DNA of 64,000 nt, taken from contig NZ_JARXZC010000004.1 in NCBI RefSeq assembly GCF_029894335.1, positions 62,001 to 126,000 of the forward strand, in the 5' to 3' direction. The notes under the pieces were generated by a model, which was given only the letters and a program-made list of their open reading frames with translations, was not told the DNA's origin and did not search any database. Numbering within the stretch: the first letter of the stretch is position 1; every line of letters starts with the position of its first letter. Of the stretch, positions 50,601 through 58,951 are shown in pieces. The translations under genes were made by a program, and so were the position numbers. This stretch comes from Kitasatospora sp. MAP5-34 (GTDB lineage Bacteria > Actinomycetota > Actinomycetes > Streptomycetales > Streptomycetaceae).

Positions 50601-50954
50601 AGCCCGTACGCGCACCGGACGCCCTACCGGGTCGAGGCGCCGTTCCAACTGGTGCTCGCGGGGCGGGTGGTGCGCGGCCGGATCGATGCGGTGTACCGGG
50701 AGAGTGACGGTGGCTCAGGGTCACCACGGTCCGCGCGCTACGAGGTGGTGGACTGGAAGACCCACCGCGAGGAGACGGCGGACGCGCTGCAACTGGCCAT
50801 CTACCGGGTCGCCTGGGCCGAACAGATGGGGCTGGAGCCGGAGCAGGTCACGGCCTCGTTCCTCTATGTCCGCAGCGGGCGGGTCGAAAGACCGTCAGGA
50901 CTTCCTGACCGAAAAGAGTTGACCCGGCTGCTGATCGGGAATAGTGAAGAATGA
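47679..50954 (+). CDS. adnB: AdnB, helicase-nuclease subunit
   Basis: A 1091-residue UvrD-type helicase with C-terminal nuclease. Motif I is VAGAGSGKTT (about 37-46), then TFTNKAAGELAERV (Ia), VVLLDEYQDTS (II), AVGDPCQAIYGWRGAS (III), VKVLTVHKSKGLEWD (V) and LGYVAFTRPRSLLL (VI). The RecB-like nuclease has RRGTRFHAWVQ, YEVVDWKTHRE and LQLAIYRVAW; it lacks the Cys set of AdnA. It is the motor-nuclease partner of AdnA and matches Rv3201c. The GTG at 47679 is chosen over upstream codons because it fits TAGGTT at 47666-47671 and the usual length; the longer frame from 47601 would run through the hairpin remnant. Confidence 0.93.
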   Translation: MRPVLTHPEQLKELLGIPFNREQMLAIGAPLEPAVIVAGAGSGKTTVMAARVVWLVGSGAVRPEEVLGLTFTNKAAGELAERVRTALLRAGVIDQDEESLGEPDISTYHAFAGRLLKEHGLRIGIEPDVRLLADATRFQLAAKVLRSARGPFPGLTGAFSGLVADLIALDSELAEHLVAPAELRAFDTGLLDELAGAKLSNDDLRAIPVTARARLELLQLVEEYRRRKQAANLMDFGDQIAASARLAQQRPEVGELLRAQFRVVLLDEYQDTSVAQRLMLAGLFGGTPPRAEGRAGAESEERRRRVGAPGGEWVSSGHPVTAVGDPCQAIYGWRGASVANLDDFPRHFPRRGGTPAIRYALSENRRSGGRLLAFANHLATDLRAMHEGVEALRPAPGDEQHGFVRCALLPTHAEEIDWLADSIAHLVRTGTAPGRIAVLCRGGAAFPDIHAALVAREVPVEVVGLGGLLQLPEVADLVSVCEVLQDPTANAALVRLLIGPRWRIGPRDLALLGRRATDLVRTGRPEGVDALTAAVAETDPTEVVSLADALETFLDADQPDELPFSAEARVRFARLAQEIRELRRALAEPLMDVLHRVLAATGLEVELSASPLALAARRRETLHSFLDVAAGFADLDGDPGLAAFLAFLRAAQEYERGLDNSLPGGEDTVKVLTVHKSKGLEWDVVAVPNLVKDVFPGGKGRERWTSTKRVLPHSLRGDAATLPDLDSWAPKEMTLFKKEMAQHSTTEELRLGYVAFTRPRSLLLASGHWWGPSQKRRRGPSSFLQELREHCERPGCGEIEHWAEAPAPDAENPALTSTVETPWPLPLDPAAQLARRRVAAVVQRRLAGEPAPEPEQLAPEDQRQADSWDRDLTALLGELARSRRAVREVPLPATMSASQLMRLAADPDGFARELARPMPRAPQPAARRGTRFHAWVQSRIEPLMLIEPGALPGVDDDGIEDERDLERLKEAFLRSPYAHRTPYRVEAPFQLVLAGRVVRGRIDAVYRESDGGSGSPRSARYEVVDWKTHREETADALQLAIYRVAWAEQMGLEPEQVTASFLYVRSGRVERPSGLPDRKELTRLLIGNSEE

Positions 50955-51144
50955 GTCACGCAGAGCATCCATGTCATCACAGGATCGTGCGAAACCTGTT
51001 CAGAGTGCACTTTTCGCGCCTATTGTGGGGTCGGTAACCGGTCACCCCCGTACTCCGGCCACCAGCAAGGCCCGCAGTTCGTAACCCTCAGTCATCACCG
51101 CAGGTGTCCCAGGCACCGGCCACCTTCTGCTGGAGAGACCGAAG

Positions 51145-52332
51145 TTGAGCGCGACCGGATGGATCAGAGCGCGGCTCGGGGGGCCGACCCCGGGAGCCGT
51201 TCCAGGTACCGTCACCGGTACCTGGCCAAGGACCGCCCTGGCACTGCCGTTCATCGGCATGCTCCTGGTGGTCTCCCTCGACTACTTCAGCAACAGTGAA
51301 GTCACGGTCGAACCCGCCCTCACCGCCGTTCCCGCGCTGGCCGCCGTGGTCAGCCGCCGGACCTGGTTCCCGCTGCTGATCGGGCTCTGCACCGAGGCGG
51401 CGGCCTTCCTGATGGCCTTCTACAACGACGTGCTCGGCGAGTCCGTGCACAGCGCGACGGTCTTCGCCATCGCGCTGGTGGCCGGGATCGGCTGGGTCAG
51501 CGTGACGCTGCGGCTGCGCCAGGAGGCGGCGCTCGCCGACGCCCAGCTGGTCGCCGAGATCGCCCGCCGGGTGCTGCTGCGCTCCGTCCCCGACCGGGTC
51601 GGCTGCGTCCGGGCCGCCGTGCACTACGCCGCCGCCGCCGCGCACGCCTCGATCGGCGGGGACCTGTACGAGCTGGTCAACACCCGGCACGGCGTCCGGG
51701 CCGTGGTCGGCGACGTCCGGGGCAAGGGGCTGAACGCCGTGGAGACGGCGGCCGCCGTGCTCGGCGCCTTCCGCGAGGCGGCGCACCAGGAACCGGCCCT
51801 GGAGAAGGTCGCGGGCTGGCTCGCCGTCAGCCTGGACCGTGCCCTGCACGAGAACGACCACCCCGGCGTCGAGGAGGAGTTCGTCACCCTCGTCCTGATC
51901 GGCGTCCGCCCGGACGGCACCGCCGAGATCGTCAACTGCGGCCACCCCGCCCCACTGCTGCTCCGGGCCGGCGAGCCGGTCCGCGCCCTGGAACTGGACG
52001 AGACCGTCCCCCCGCTCGGCGTCCTGGACCCGGCCGACGTCCACCCGCCCGTCCAGCGGATCGCGATCCACCCCGGCGACCGCGTGCTGCTCTTCACCGA
52101 CGGCGTGATCGAGGCCCGCGACCACCGAGGCGCCTTCTACCCGCTCGCCGACCGCCTCCCGCACTGCGCCACCGGCAGCCCGACCGAGGTACTGCGCCGG
52201 GTGCACGACGACGTCGTCCGACACGTCGGCCGCGCCCTCTCCGACGACGCCGCGATGCTCCTGCTCCAGTACGAGCCGACCGGACCGCACCTCCCGCACC
52301 AGAACGGCCAACAGGCCCTCACCGCCGGCTGA
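51145..52332 (+). CDS. Membrane-bound PP2C/SpoIIE-family protein phosphatase
   Basis: A 395-residue protein. About three membrane helices (ALALPFIGMLLVVSLDYF, the AVPALAAV...FPLLIGL stretch, SATVFAIALVAGIGWVSV) occupy residues 30-125. The C-terminal SpoIIE/RsbU-type phosphatase domain shows the metal-binding Asp residues in SIGGDLYELV and VGDVRGKGLNAVE, plus NCGHPAPLLL, VLLFTDGVIEARD and SDDAAMLLL. Such enzymes dephosphorylate anti-anti-sigma factors. An RsbW-like ATPase gene lies 7 kb downstream, but a functional link is only a guess. TTG 51145 follows GGAGAGA. In relatives an ion-channel gene often sits near here; none is present. Confidence 0.9.
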   Translation: MSATGWIRARLGGPTPGAVPGTVTGTWPRTALALPFIGMLLVVSLDYFSNSEVTVEPALTAVPALAAVVSRRTWFPLLIGLCTEAAAFLMAFYNDVLGESVHSATVFAIALVAGIGWVSVTLRLRQEAALADAQLVAEIARRVLLRSVPDRVGCVRAAVHYAAAAAHASIGGDLYELVNTRHGVRAVVGDVRGKGLNAVETAAAVLGAFREAAHQEPALEKVAGWLAVSLDRALHENDHPGVEEEFVTLVLIGVRPDGTAEIVNCGHPAPLLLRAGEPVRALELDETVPPLGVLDPADVHPPVQRIAIHPGDRVLLFTDGVIEARDHRGAFYPLADRLPHCATGSPTEVLRRVHDDVVRHVGRALSDDAAMLLLQYEPTGPHLPHQNGQQALTAG

Positions 52333-52535
52333 CAGGGGCCGGAAATTCCTGTTATGTGAGGGGTCGTCCGGTGCTGGGCCGGGCGGCCCCTTGATCGTGT
52401 CTGATGCCGCGTCAACCAGCGACCAGAGGATGAGATCTTCCTCAGCGTCTCCTTCCACGGATTGATGCGGGCGCGCTGGCCGGACCGTGAAGCTGGCTCC
52501 GCCGGACCCTCCGGTGATCGTCGAAGGAGAACCAC

Positions 52536-53801
52536 ATGACGAACGGTCAGACCATGTCGCGGCGCGGTCTTCGCCTCGCCGCCGGGCTGCTCGCGGGCGC
52601 CACCGTACTCGCGCTCGCACCGGCGGCCGGCGCCGCCACACCGCCGAGCGGCCCGCTCGCCCTCGCGCCCGCCGACGGCCCCTCGGCCGGCCGTTCCGAC
52701 AGTGCCGCGCTCCAGCAGGCGCTGGACGCGATCACCACACAGGCCGGCGCCACCAGCGCCATCGCCGAGGTGCGGGAGAACGGCAAGGTCGCCTGGCGTG
52801 GCACGACCGGCGTGCGGGACCTCGCCGGCAAGGCGCCGGCGCCGGTCGACGGGCGGTTCCGGGCCGGCAGCGTGACCAAGACCTTCCTGGCCACGGTGCT
52901 GCTGCAGCTCTCCGCCGAGGGCAAGGTCGGCCTGGACGACCCGATCGAGCGCTACCTGCCCGGCGTCGTCCCGGGCGGCGGCGCGATCACCGTGCGCCAG
53001 GTGCTCAACCACACCGCCGGCATCTTCGACTTCGGGGACCTGCCGGAGTTCGCCCAGGACACCGAGGCCCAGCAGGAGCAGTTCGCCGCCACCATCCGCT
53101 GGCAGACCTTCACCCCGCAGCAGCTGATCGCCGCCGCCACCAGCCACCCGCCGTACTTCGCCCCCGGGCAGGGCTGGCACTACTCAAACACCGACTACAT
53201 CCTGATCGGCGAGATCATCGGCAAGGTGACTGGCCACTCCTGGCGCACCGAGGTCCGGCAGCGGATCCTGCGGCCGCTGGGGCTGGACCACACCTCCCTC
53301 CCGGGGACGGCCACCACGATCCCCGGCCCGCACAGCCATGGCTACTTCCCGCTGACCAGCGGTCCCGCCGACATCACCGACCTCAACCCCTCGGCAGCGG
53401 GGGCGGCCGGCGAGCTCATCTCCACCACCGACGACCTGACCCGATTCAACGCCGCGCTGATGGGCGGGCGCCTGCTCGCTCCGGCCCAGCTCGCCGAGAT
53501 GACCAGCACCATCCCGGCCATCGCCGATCCGCCCTCCGCGTACGGTCTGGGCCTGATGGCCACCTCGCTGTCCTGCGGCGCCGTCTGGGGCCACCCGGGC
53601 GGGATCGCCGGCTACAGCACTTTCATGTTCAGCGATCGCGCCGGCACCCGCCAGATCGCGATCTCGCTCACCCAGTACGACCCGGTCAAGTCCGCTGCGC
53701 TCAACCAGACCGTCATCGGCTTGATGAACCAGACCTTCTGCGCCGGCACCCCCGGTGCGGCGGCGCCTTCTGGAGACCGACCTCTGGGGACCGACCTCTA
53801 G
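52536..53801 (+). CDS. Secreted serine hydrolase, class C beta-lactamase / DD-peptidase fold
   Basis: A 421-residue exported enzyme. Signal peptide 1-33 (RRGLRLAAGLLAGATVLALAPAAGA). The active-site SxxK is Ser112 and Lys115 in AGSVTKTF, the Tyr-x-Asn is Tyr216 in WHYSNTDY, and the third motif is HPGG in WGHPGGIAGYS (replacing KTG, as in R61-type DD-peptidases with HTG). It probably acts on D-Ala-D-Ala peptides or esters outside the cell. ATG 52536 has AAGGAG at the right distance. The C-terminus ends in a repeat (SGDRPLGTDL, from GGAGACCGACCTC-like units) and overlaps the convergent EEP gene by 4 bp. Confidence 0.9.
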   Translation: MTNGQTMSRRGLRLAAGLLAGATVLALAPAAGAATPPSGPLALAPADGPSAGRSDSAALQQALDAITTQAGATSAIAEVRENGKVAWRGTTGVRDLAGKAPAPVDGRFRAGSVTKTFLATVLLQLSAEGKVGLDDPIERYLPGVVPGGGAITVRQVLNHTAGIFDFGDLPEFAQDTEAQQEQFAATIRWQTFTPQQLIAAATSHPPYFAPGQGWHYSNTDYILIGEIIGKVTGHSWRTEVRQRILRPLGLDHTSLPGTATTIPGPHSHGYFPLTSGPADITDLNPSAAGAAGELISTTDDLTRFNAALMGGRLLAPAQLAEMTSTIPAIADPPSAYGLGLMATSLSCGAVWGHPGGIAGYSTFMFSDRAGTRQIAISLTQYDPVKSAALNQTVIGLMNQTFCAGTPGAAAPSGDRPLGTDL

Positions 53802-54769
53802 AGACCGACCTCGACGACCAGCGGGCGGTGGTCGGAGACGGCCGCGCGTGGGGCCTCGGCCGGGCCGACCGCCGTCCGGGGGACGCCCATGGCGAGCACG
53901 TGGTCGAACTGCACGGTGGGGCGGTGCGACGGGTAGGTCGGCGTCTTGGCCAGGTCGTACCAGCCGTGCAGGCGCGGGCGTGGCTCGCGGACCCGGCGTC
54001 GGCGCGGTCCCGGCAGGGCGGCCCGGGCGCGGCGGGCCGCCCGGGCGTCCCGGACCCGTTCGCGGGTGGATTCGCGGTCCAGCGCGGTCGCGCTGCCGAG
54101 CACCGTACGCGGCACCGCGCCGATCAGGTTGAAGTCGCCGAGCACCAGGTACGGCTTGGGCAGGTCGGCGATCCAACGGCGGACGGCCGCCAGCTGCGCC
54201 ATGTTCCAACCGGGCACGAAGGACAGGTGGGTGGCGACCACGGTGAACTGTCCGAGCCGGCCCTCCAGGACGGCGGCCACCGCGACCCGGGGCTCGTCCG
54301 GTACGGGAGTCAGTCCGCGCCGCCCGGCCACCCGCAGCGGCAGCCCGAACGGTGCCGGGGCGAACCGGCGGGCCCGCCAGTGGTGCACCGGCAGCCTGGT
54401 CAGCAACGCGGTGCCGTACGAGGGCAGTTCGGTGCCGAGCCCGACCTCGCCGGGGCCGTACACCTGCAGGCCGGTGACGGACGGGTCGGGCACCCAGCCC
54501 GCCGAAGGGGCCGGCCGGCCGTGCAGTGCGGCGGCGAAGCGCCAGTCGGCGGCACCCATCGCCTTCGCGGCCACGGCGGTCTGGTCGACCAGACCGGAGC
54601 GCTCCTGGTAGCGGTCCACCTCCTGGAGCGCGAGCACGTCCGCGTCCAGCGCGGCGATCGCCTCGCCCAGCGGCTCGCCCGGTTCCGGTGGGTAGGGCAG
54701 TGGACCACCGTCCTGGGCCAGGGGTTGACCGTGCAGCAGATTGAAGGTGGCGATGCGCAGCTGGCTCAC
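53798..54769 (-). CDS. Endonuclease/exonuclease/phosphatase (EEP) family protein
   Basis: A 323-residue metal-dependent hydrolase with the full EEP motif set: RIATFNLLHG, VLALQEVDRY (metal Glu), VVATHLSF, LVLGDFNL (catalytic Asp and Asn), VQFDHVL and VSDHRPLV (catalytic Asp-His). Family members cleave DNA, RNA or phospholipids. There is no signal peptide. An Arg-rich insert (RDARAARRARAALPGPRRRRVREPRPR) lies between the last two motifs and may bind nucleic acid. GTG 54769 is used; a GTG at 54790 is possible. It is divergent from padR. Confidence 0.88.
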   Translation of the reverse strand: MSQLRIATFNLLHGQPLAQDGGPLPYPPEPGEPLGEAIAALDADVLALQEVDRYQERSGLVDQTAVAAKAMGAADWRFAAALHGRPAPSAGWVPDPSVTGLQVYGPGEVGLGTELPSYGTALLTRLPVHHWRARRFAPAPFGLPLRVAGRRGLTPVPDEPRVAVAAVLEGRLGQFTVVATHLSFVPGWNMAQLAAVRRWIADLPKPYLVLGDFNLIGAVPRTVLGSATALDRESTRERVRDARAARRARAALPGPRRRRVREPRPRLHGWYDLAKTPTYPSHRPTVQFDHVLAMGVPRTAVGPAEAPRAAVSDHRPLVVEVGL

Positions 54770-54879
54770 CGTACGACCGTACCGGTTCACCCGGCCGCTC
54801 GGTTCGGCCCGGTGCTGAGCCCACTGCCCTGAGCCCGCTGCCTGAGCCCGGTGTCGAGCCCGTTACCTGAGCCCGGTGC

Positions 54880-54920
54880 TTGAGCCTGGCGCCCATACCG
54901 GGTATACATACTCCGTATGT
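54880..54920 (+). promoter_or_regulatory. Promoter and overlapping palindromic operator of the PadR gene
   Basis: TTGAGC (54880-54885) and TATACA (54903-54908), spacing 17 bp, form the best vegetative promoter in the window; transcription should begin at about 54915-54917, that is on the ATG. The perfect inverted repeat ACATAC-TCC-GTATGT (54906-54920) covers the -10 end, the start site and the first codon. It contains the ACAT/ATGT halves usual in PadR sites, so autorepression is likely. Confidence 0.7.
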
Positions 54921-55513
54921 CCATCCGCCATGGCCTGCTCGCCCTGCTCGACCAGGGTCCGCGATACGGCTACCAGCTGCGTACCGAATTCGAGGCCCGT
55001 ACGGGCGCCACCTGGCCGCTCAACGTCGGCCAGGTCTACACCACGTTGGGGCGACTGGAACGGGACGGCCTGGTCGCACCGCACGGCGAGGACGAGGACG
55101 GGCACCTGTTCTACGCCGTCACCGAGGCAGGACGCGCGGAACTGCGTAGTTGGTTCGAGACCCCGGTGCCCCGGACCAATCCGCCGCGCGACGAGCTGGC
55201 GATCAAGCTGGCGATGGCCGTGACCGTGCCAGGGGTGGATGTCGCCGCAGTCGTCCAGGGGCAGCGCAAGCACAGCATGAAGGCGCTGCAGGACTACACC
55301 CGGCTCAAGGGGCAGGCGCTGCTGGCCGACTCCGGGCAGCGCACGGACCTCGCCTGGCTCCTGGTGCTGGAGCAGCTGATCTTCCAGACCGAAGCCGAGA
55401 TCCGCTGGCTGGACCACTGCGAGAGCCGTCTGACCCAGCGCGCCGCCGAGCCGCCCGTGCCGCAGGGCGCGACCGAGGCCCCGGCCAAGCCGAAGCGGCG
55501 CTCCCGCCTCTGA
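54917..55513 (+). CDS. PadR-family transcriptional regulator
   Basis: A 198-residue regulator. The PadR winged helix is clear (MSIRHGLLALLDQGPRYGYQLRTEFEARTGATWPLNVGQVYTTLGRLERDGLVAPHG), with the typical Tyr-Gly-Tyr and the VYTTLGRLE recognition segment, followed by a helical dimerisation domain (PRTNPPRDELAIKLAMAV) and a basic tail (KPKRRSRL). The start ATG coincides with the predicted transcription start, giving a leaderless mRNA. It is cotranscribed with an ABC ATPase 35 bp downstream, which it probably controls. Confidence 0.93.
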   Translation: MSIRHGLLALLDQGPRYGYQLRTEFEARTGATWPLNVGQVYTTLGRLERDGLVAPHGEDEDGHLFYAVTEAGRAELRSWFETPVPRTNPPRDELAIKLAMAVTVPGVDVAAVVQGQRKHSMKALQDYTRLKGQALLADSGQRTDLAWLLVLEQLIFQTEAEIRWLDHCESRLTQRAAEPPVPQGATEAPAKPKRRSRL

Positions 55514-55548
55514 ACGTCGAACATCACGTAATAACAGCAGGGGGAAAG

Positions 55549-56295
55549 TTGACCACCTCTCAAGCCGCCTTCAACGCATCGGCCGGCACCTCGCCGGTGC
55601 TGCACCTGGAGGGTGTGACCCGGGTGCACGGGCGGGGCGCCGCCGAGGTGCACGCGCTGCGCGACGTCGATCTCAAGGTGTACCCGGGCGAGTTCGTCGC
55701 GGTGATGGGACCTTCCGGCGCCGGCAAGTCCACCCTGCTCACGCTGGCCGGGGGCCTGGACAGCCCGACGGCCGGCCGGGTGCTGGTCGAGGGGACCGCG
55801 TTGGGCGGGCTCGGCAGGAAGAAGCTGGCCGAGGTCCGCCGTCGGTCGATCGGGTACGTGTTCCAGGACTACAACCTGATCCCCGCGCTGACCGCCGCCG
55901 AGAACATCACGCTGCCCCGCGAGCTGGACGGCGTGTCCACCCGCGCCGCGCGCCGCGAGGCCCTCGCGGCGCTGGAGGAGCTGGGTATCGCCCAGCTGGC
56001 AGACCGCTTCCCAGAGGAGATGTCCGGCGGTCAGCAGCAGCGGGTCGCCATCGCCCGGGCCCTGATCGGCGAGCGTCGGCTGGTGCTCGCCGACGAACCG
56101 ACCGGCGCCCTCGACTCCGCCACCGGCGAGTCGGTGCTCGCCCTGCTGCGGGCCCGCTGCGACGCCGGGGCCGCCGCCATGATGGTCACCCATGAGGCCC
56201 GGCACGCCGCCTGGGCGGACCGGGTGGTCTTCCTCCGGGACGGCCGGCTGGTCGACGAGAGCGTCAGCCAGGACGCCGGCAGCCTGCTGGTCTAG
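55549..56295 (+). CDS. ABC transporter ATP-binding protein, MacB/LolD type, without adjacent permease
   Basis: A 248-residue ATPase: Walker [12 protein letters not shown]-loop FQDYNLIP, signature SGGQQQRVA, Walker B LVLADEP and H-loop MMVTHEAR. The sequence fits the MacB/LolD group that works with FtsX-like permeases. TTG 55549 is used, with AGGGGGA upstream; longer frames run through padR. In similar padR-ABC operons an FtsX-like permease gene follows, but here a dipeptidase gene comes next after 137 bp, so this ATPase has no local membrane partner. Confidence 0.92.
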   Translation: MTTSQAAFNASAGTSPVLHLEGVTRVHGRGAAEVHALRDVDLKVYPGEFVAVMGPSGAGKSTLLTLAGGLDSPTAGRVLVEGTALGGLGRKKLAEVRRRSIGYVFQDYNLIPALTAAENITLPRELDGVSTRAARREALAALEELGIAQLADRFPEEMSGGQQQRVAIARALIGERRLVLADEPTGALDSATGESVLALLRARCDAGAAAMMVTHEARHAAWADRVVFLRDGRLVDESVSQDAGSLLV

Positions 56296-56432
56296 CAGCA
56301 CCACCGACAGCCCGGACCAGGACCTCGTGCCTCCCGAGGGTGTCCCGCAGTGCCCCGGAGGTGACAGAGCTAACCGATCACATCCCGGAGCGCGCGGGCA
56401 CGCACCCGCATGGGCGAACTAAAGTCGTCCAC

Positions 56433-57833
56433 ATGACGAAAACCCCGGACAGCGCCGTCCGTTCCTTCATCGACCAGCACCAGCCAGGATTCCTCCAGGA
56501 CCTCGCCGACTGGCTGCGGATCCCGTCCGTGTCGGCCGACCCGGCTCAGGCGGGCGAGGTGCGCCGCTCCGCCGAGTGGCTGGCCGCGAAGCTGACCGAG
56601 ACCGGCTTCCCGGTGGCCGAGGTCTGGGAGACGGACGGCCTGCCGGCGGTCTTCGCGGAGTGGCCGTCCGGGGACTCGTCCGCGCCGACCGTGCTGGTGT
56701 ACGGGCACCACGACGTGCAGCCGGCCGCCCGGGAGGACGGCTGGGCGACCGACCCGTTCGAGCCCACCGTGATCGGCAAGCAGCTGTTCGCCCGGGGCGC
56801 GGCCGACGACAAGGGCCAGGTCTTCTTCCACACCCTGGGCCTGCGGGCCCATCTGGCCGCCACCGGCCGTACCGCGCCGGCCGTCAACCTCAAGCTGCTG
56901 GTCGAGGGCGAGGAGGAGTCCGGCTCGCCGAACTTCGCCGCCCTGGTCCGCCGGGAGGCCGAGCGGCTGGCCGCCGATGTCGTGATCATCTCCGACACCG
57001 GCATGTGGTCCGAGACCACGCCGACCGTCTGCACCGGGATGCGCGGCCTGATGGACGCCCAGATCGACTTCACCGGCCCGGACACCGACATCCACTCGGG
57101 TTCCTTCGGCGGTGCCGTCCCCAACCCCGCCGCCGTCGCGGCCGAGCTGGTCGCGGCCCTGCACGACGAGGACCGCCGGGTCGCGATCCCGGGCTTCTAC
57201 GACAACATCGTCGAGCTGACCGATCGTGAGCGCGAGCTCTTCGCCGAGCTGCCCTACGACGAGGCCCAGTGGCTGCGGGTCGCCAAGTCGTACGGCACCC
57301 AGGGCGAGGCCGGCTACAGCACCCTGGAGCGCGTCTGGGCCCGCCCGACCGCCGAGGTGAACGGCATCTGGGGCGGCTACACCGGCCCCGGCGGGAAGAC
57401 CATCGTCCCGGCCGAGGCACACCTCAAGCTCTCCTTCCGGCTGGTCGCCGGGCAGGAGTTCGAGCAGGTCCGGACGGCCGTCCGGGACTGGGTCGCGGCC
57501 CGGGTGCCGGAGGGCATCCGGTACGAGCTGGTCTTCCCGGGCGTCACCCGGCCCTGCCTGACGCCGCTGGACCACCCGGCGCTGCAGTCCACCGTGCGCG
57601 CCATGGGACGGGCCTTCGAACAGAAGATCCTCTTCACCCGTGAGGGTGGTTCGGGGCCTGCCGCCGACCTCCAGGACGTGCTGGGCGCGCCGGTCCTCTT
57701 CCTGGGCATCTCGGTGCCCTCGGACGGCTGGCACTCCGTCAACGAGAAGGTCGAGCTCGACCTGCTCGCCAAGGGCGTCGAGGCCGCCGCCTATCTCTGG
57801 GGCGACCTTGCCGAGAACTGGCCGCAGGCATGA
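56433..57833 (+). CDS. M20-family metallo-dipeptidase
   Basis: A 466-residue zinc peptidase of the CNDP/PepV-like branch of M20. Metal ligands are His in VYGHHDVQP, Asp in ARGAADDKGQ, the Glu pair in LVEGEEESGS, Asp in IISDTGMW and a C-terminal His in SDGWHSVNEK. The dimerisation domain includes GPDTDIHSGSFGG. It hydrolyses dipeptides in the cytosol; the exact specificity is unknown. ATG 56433 is chosen since sequence similarity to the family begins there (FIDQHQPGFLQDLADWLRIPSVS); the frame upstream is open but not conserved in pattern. Confidence 0.9.
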   Translation: MTKTPDSAVRSFIDQHQPGFLQDLADWLRIPSVSADPAQAGEVRRSAEWLAAKLTETGFPVAEVWETDGLPAVFAEWPSGDSSAPTVLVYGHHDVQPAAREDGWATDPFEPTVIGKQLFARGAADDKGQVFFHTLGLRAHLAATGRTAPAVNLKLLVEGEEESGSPNFAALVRREAERLAADVVIISDTGMWSETTPTVCTGMRGLMDAQIDFTGPDTDIHSGSFGGAVPNPAAVAAELVAALHDEDRRVAIPGFYDNIVELTDRERELFAELPYDEAQWLRVAKSYGTQGEAGYSTLERVWARPTAEVNGIWGGYTGPGGKTIVPAEAHLKLSFRLVAGQEFEQVRTAVRDWVAARVPEGIRYELVFPGVTRPCLTPLDHPALQSTVRAMGRAFEQKILFTREGGSGPAADLQDVLGAPVLFLGISVPSDGWHSVNEKVELDLLAKGVEAAAYLWGDLAENWPQA

Positions 57834-57884
57834 GTACCGCCCGCACCACTGCTTCGCCGACGACTACCGGAACGGGGAACCGAG

Positions 57885-58874
57885 TTGAGCACAGTGCCTG
57901 ACGTAACAGTGCCTGGCGTTACAGAGGCCGAAGCTGAGGACAGCCTGGCGGGCAAGGGCGCGAGGCACCTCGCGCTGGCCCGGGCCGGGGTGGAGCGGGC
58001 CGCGCAGCACCGGTTCGACGAACCGTGGCTGGCCGCCGCCTGGAGCCACCCGAGCACCAAGGTGCTGCCGATCTCCGGCGGCGAGGCGTTCGTGGTCGAC
58101 ACCGAGCGGGGCACCGAGCTGGTGCTGCTGCCCTCCTTCGAGGCGCCGGAGACGGGGGACCGCTTCTTCCTCGGCACGGACGAGGACGGCACCTCCTACT
58201 TCGCGCTGGCCGGCGACAGCCTGCCGGGCCGGCTGGACGGCGACGCCCGTCCGGCCGGGCTGCGCGAGGTGGGCGCGATGCTCTCCGACCGCGACGCCGG
58301 GCTGCTGGTGCACGCCGTGGCGCTGGAGCACTGGCACCGGCTGCACAGCTTCTGCTCCCGCTGCGGGCACCCGACCGAGAAGGCCGGGGCCGGGCACGTC
58401 CGCCGCTGCACCTCCTGCGCGGCGGAGCACTACCCGAGGACCGACCCGGCGGTGATCATGCTGATCACCGACGACCGGGACCGCTGCCTGCTGGGCCGGC
58501 AGGCGATCTGGCCGGAGGGACGCTGGTCCACCCTGGCGGGCTTCGTCGAGCCGGGCGAGTCGCTCGAGCAGGCGGTGGCCCGCGAGGTCTTCGAGGAGGC
58601 CGGGGTCCGGGTCGCCGAAGTCGGCTATGTGGCCAGCCAGCCGTGGCCCTTCCCGTCCAGCCTGATGCTGGGCTTCATGGGGACGGCCGATCCGGCGGGC
58701 ACCGCGATCACGGTGGACGGCGAGGAACTGGCCGAGGCGCGCTGGTTCTCCCGCGAGGAGTTGCGGGCCGGAATGGCGGCGGGGGAGATCCTGCCGCCGT
58801 CCGGAATTTCGATCGCCCGTCATCTGGTCGAACTCTGGTACGGCGAACCGCTTCCTCCGGCGGCCCGCTGGTAG
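57885..58874 (+). CDS. nudC: NADH pyrophosphatase / RNA decapping Nudix hydrolase
   Basis: A 329-residue enzyme that splits NADH to NMNH and AMP and can remove NAD caps from RNA. The zinc ribbon is CSRCGH...CTSCAAEHYPR (two CxxC pairs), the Nudix box is GFVEPGESLEQAVAREVFEEAG, and the NudC-specific SQPWPFPSSLMLGF motif follows. TTG 57885 is the start. The gene lies 51 bp after the dipeptidase stop and may be cotranscribed. Position between adnB and mrx/uvrD2 matches Rv3199c. A strong terminator follows at once. Confidence 0.95.
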   Translation: MSTVPDVTVPGVTEAEAEDSLAGKGARHLALARAGVERAAQHRFDEPWLAAAWSHPSTKVLPISGGEAFVVDTERGTELVLLPSFEAPETGDRFFLGTDEDGTSYFALAGDSLPGRLDGDARPAGLREVGAMLSDRDAGLLVHAVALEHWHRLHSFCSRCGHPTEKAGAGHVRRCTSCAAEHYPRTDPAVIMLITDDRDRCLLGRQAIWPEGRWSTLAGFVEPGESLEQAVAREVFEEAGVRVAEVGYVASQPWPFPSSLMLGFMGTADPAGTAITVDGEELAEARWFSREELRAGMAAGEILPPSGISIARHLVELWYGEPLPPAARW

Positions 58875-58880
58875 GTGTGA

Positions 58881-58916
58881 AAAAGGGGCGCGCGGTTATG
58901 GCCGCGCGCCCCTTTT
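58881..58916. terminator. Bidirectional intrinsic terminator after nudC
   Basis: A perfect 15-bp stem (AAAAGGGGCGCGCGG at 58881-58895 with 58902-58916) and a 6-base loop, with A-run and T-run at the ends. It serves nudC and the convergent ATPase gene. Confidence 0.93.
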
Positions 58917-58951
58917 CTGCTCTCTTTTACTGTTTACCGCGACGGATCCTG

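Noticed and set aside
43785..50648. A 2287-codon open reading frame on the minus strand opposite adnA and adnB
   Set aside because: It is antisense to two clear helicase-nuclease genes with complete motifs. Its composition (Arg/Gly/Pro/Val/Gln-rich, no domains) is that of a mirror frame in very high-GC DNA, where stop codons are rare.
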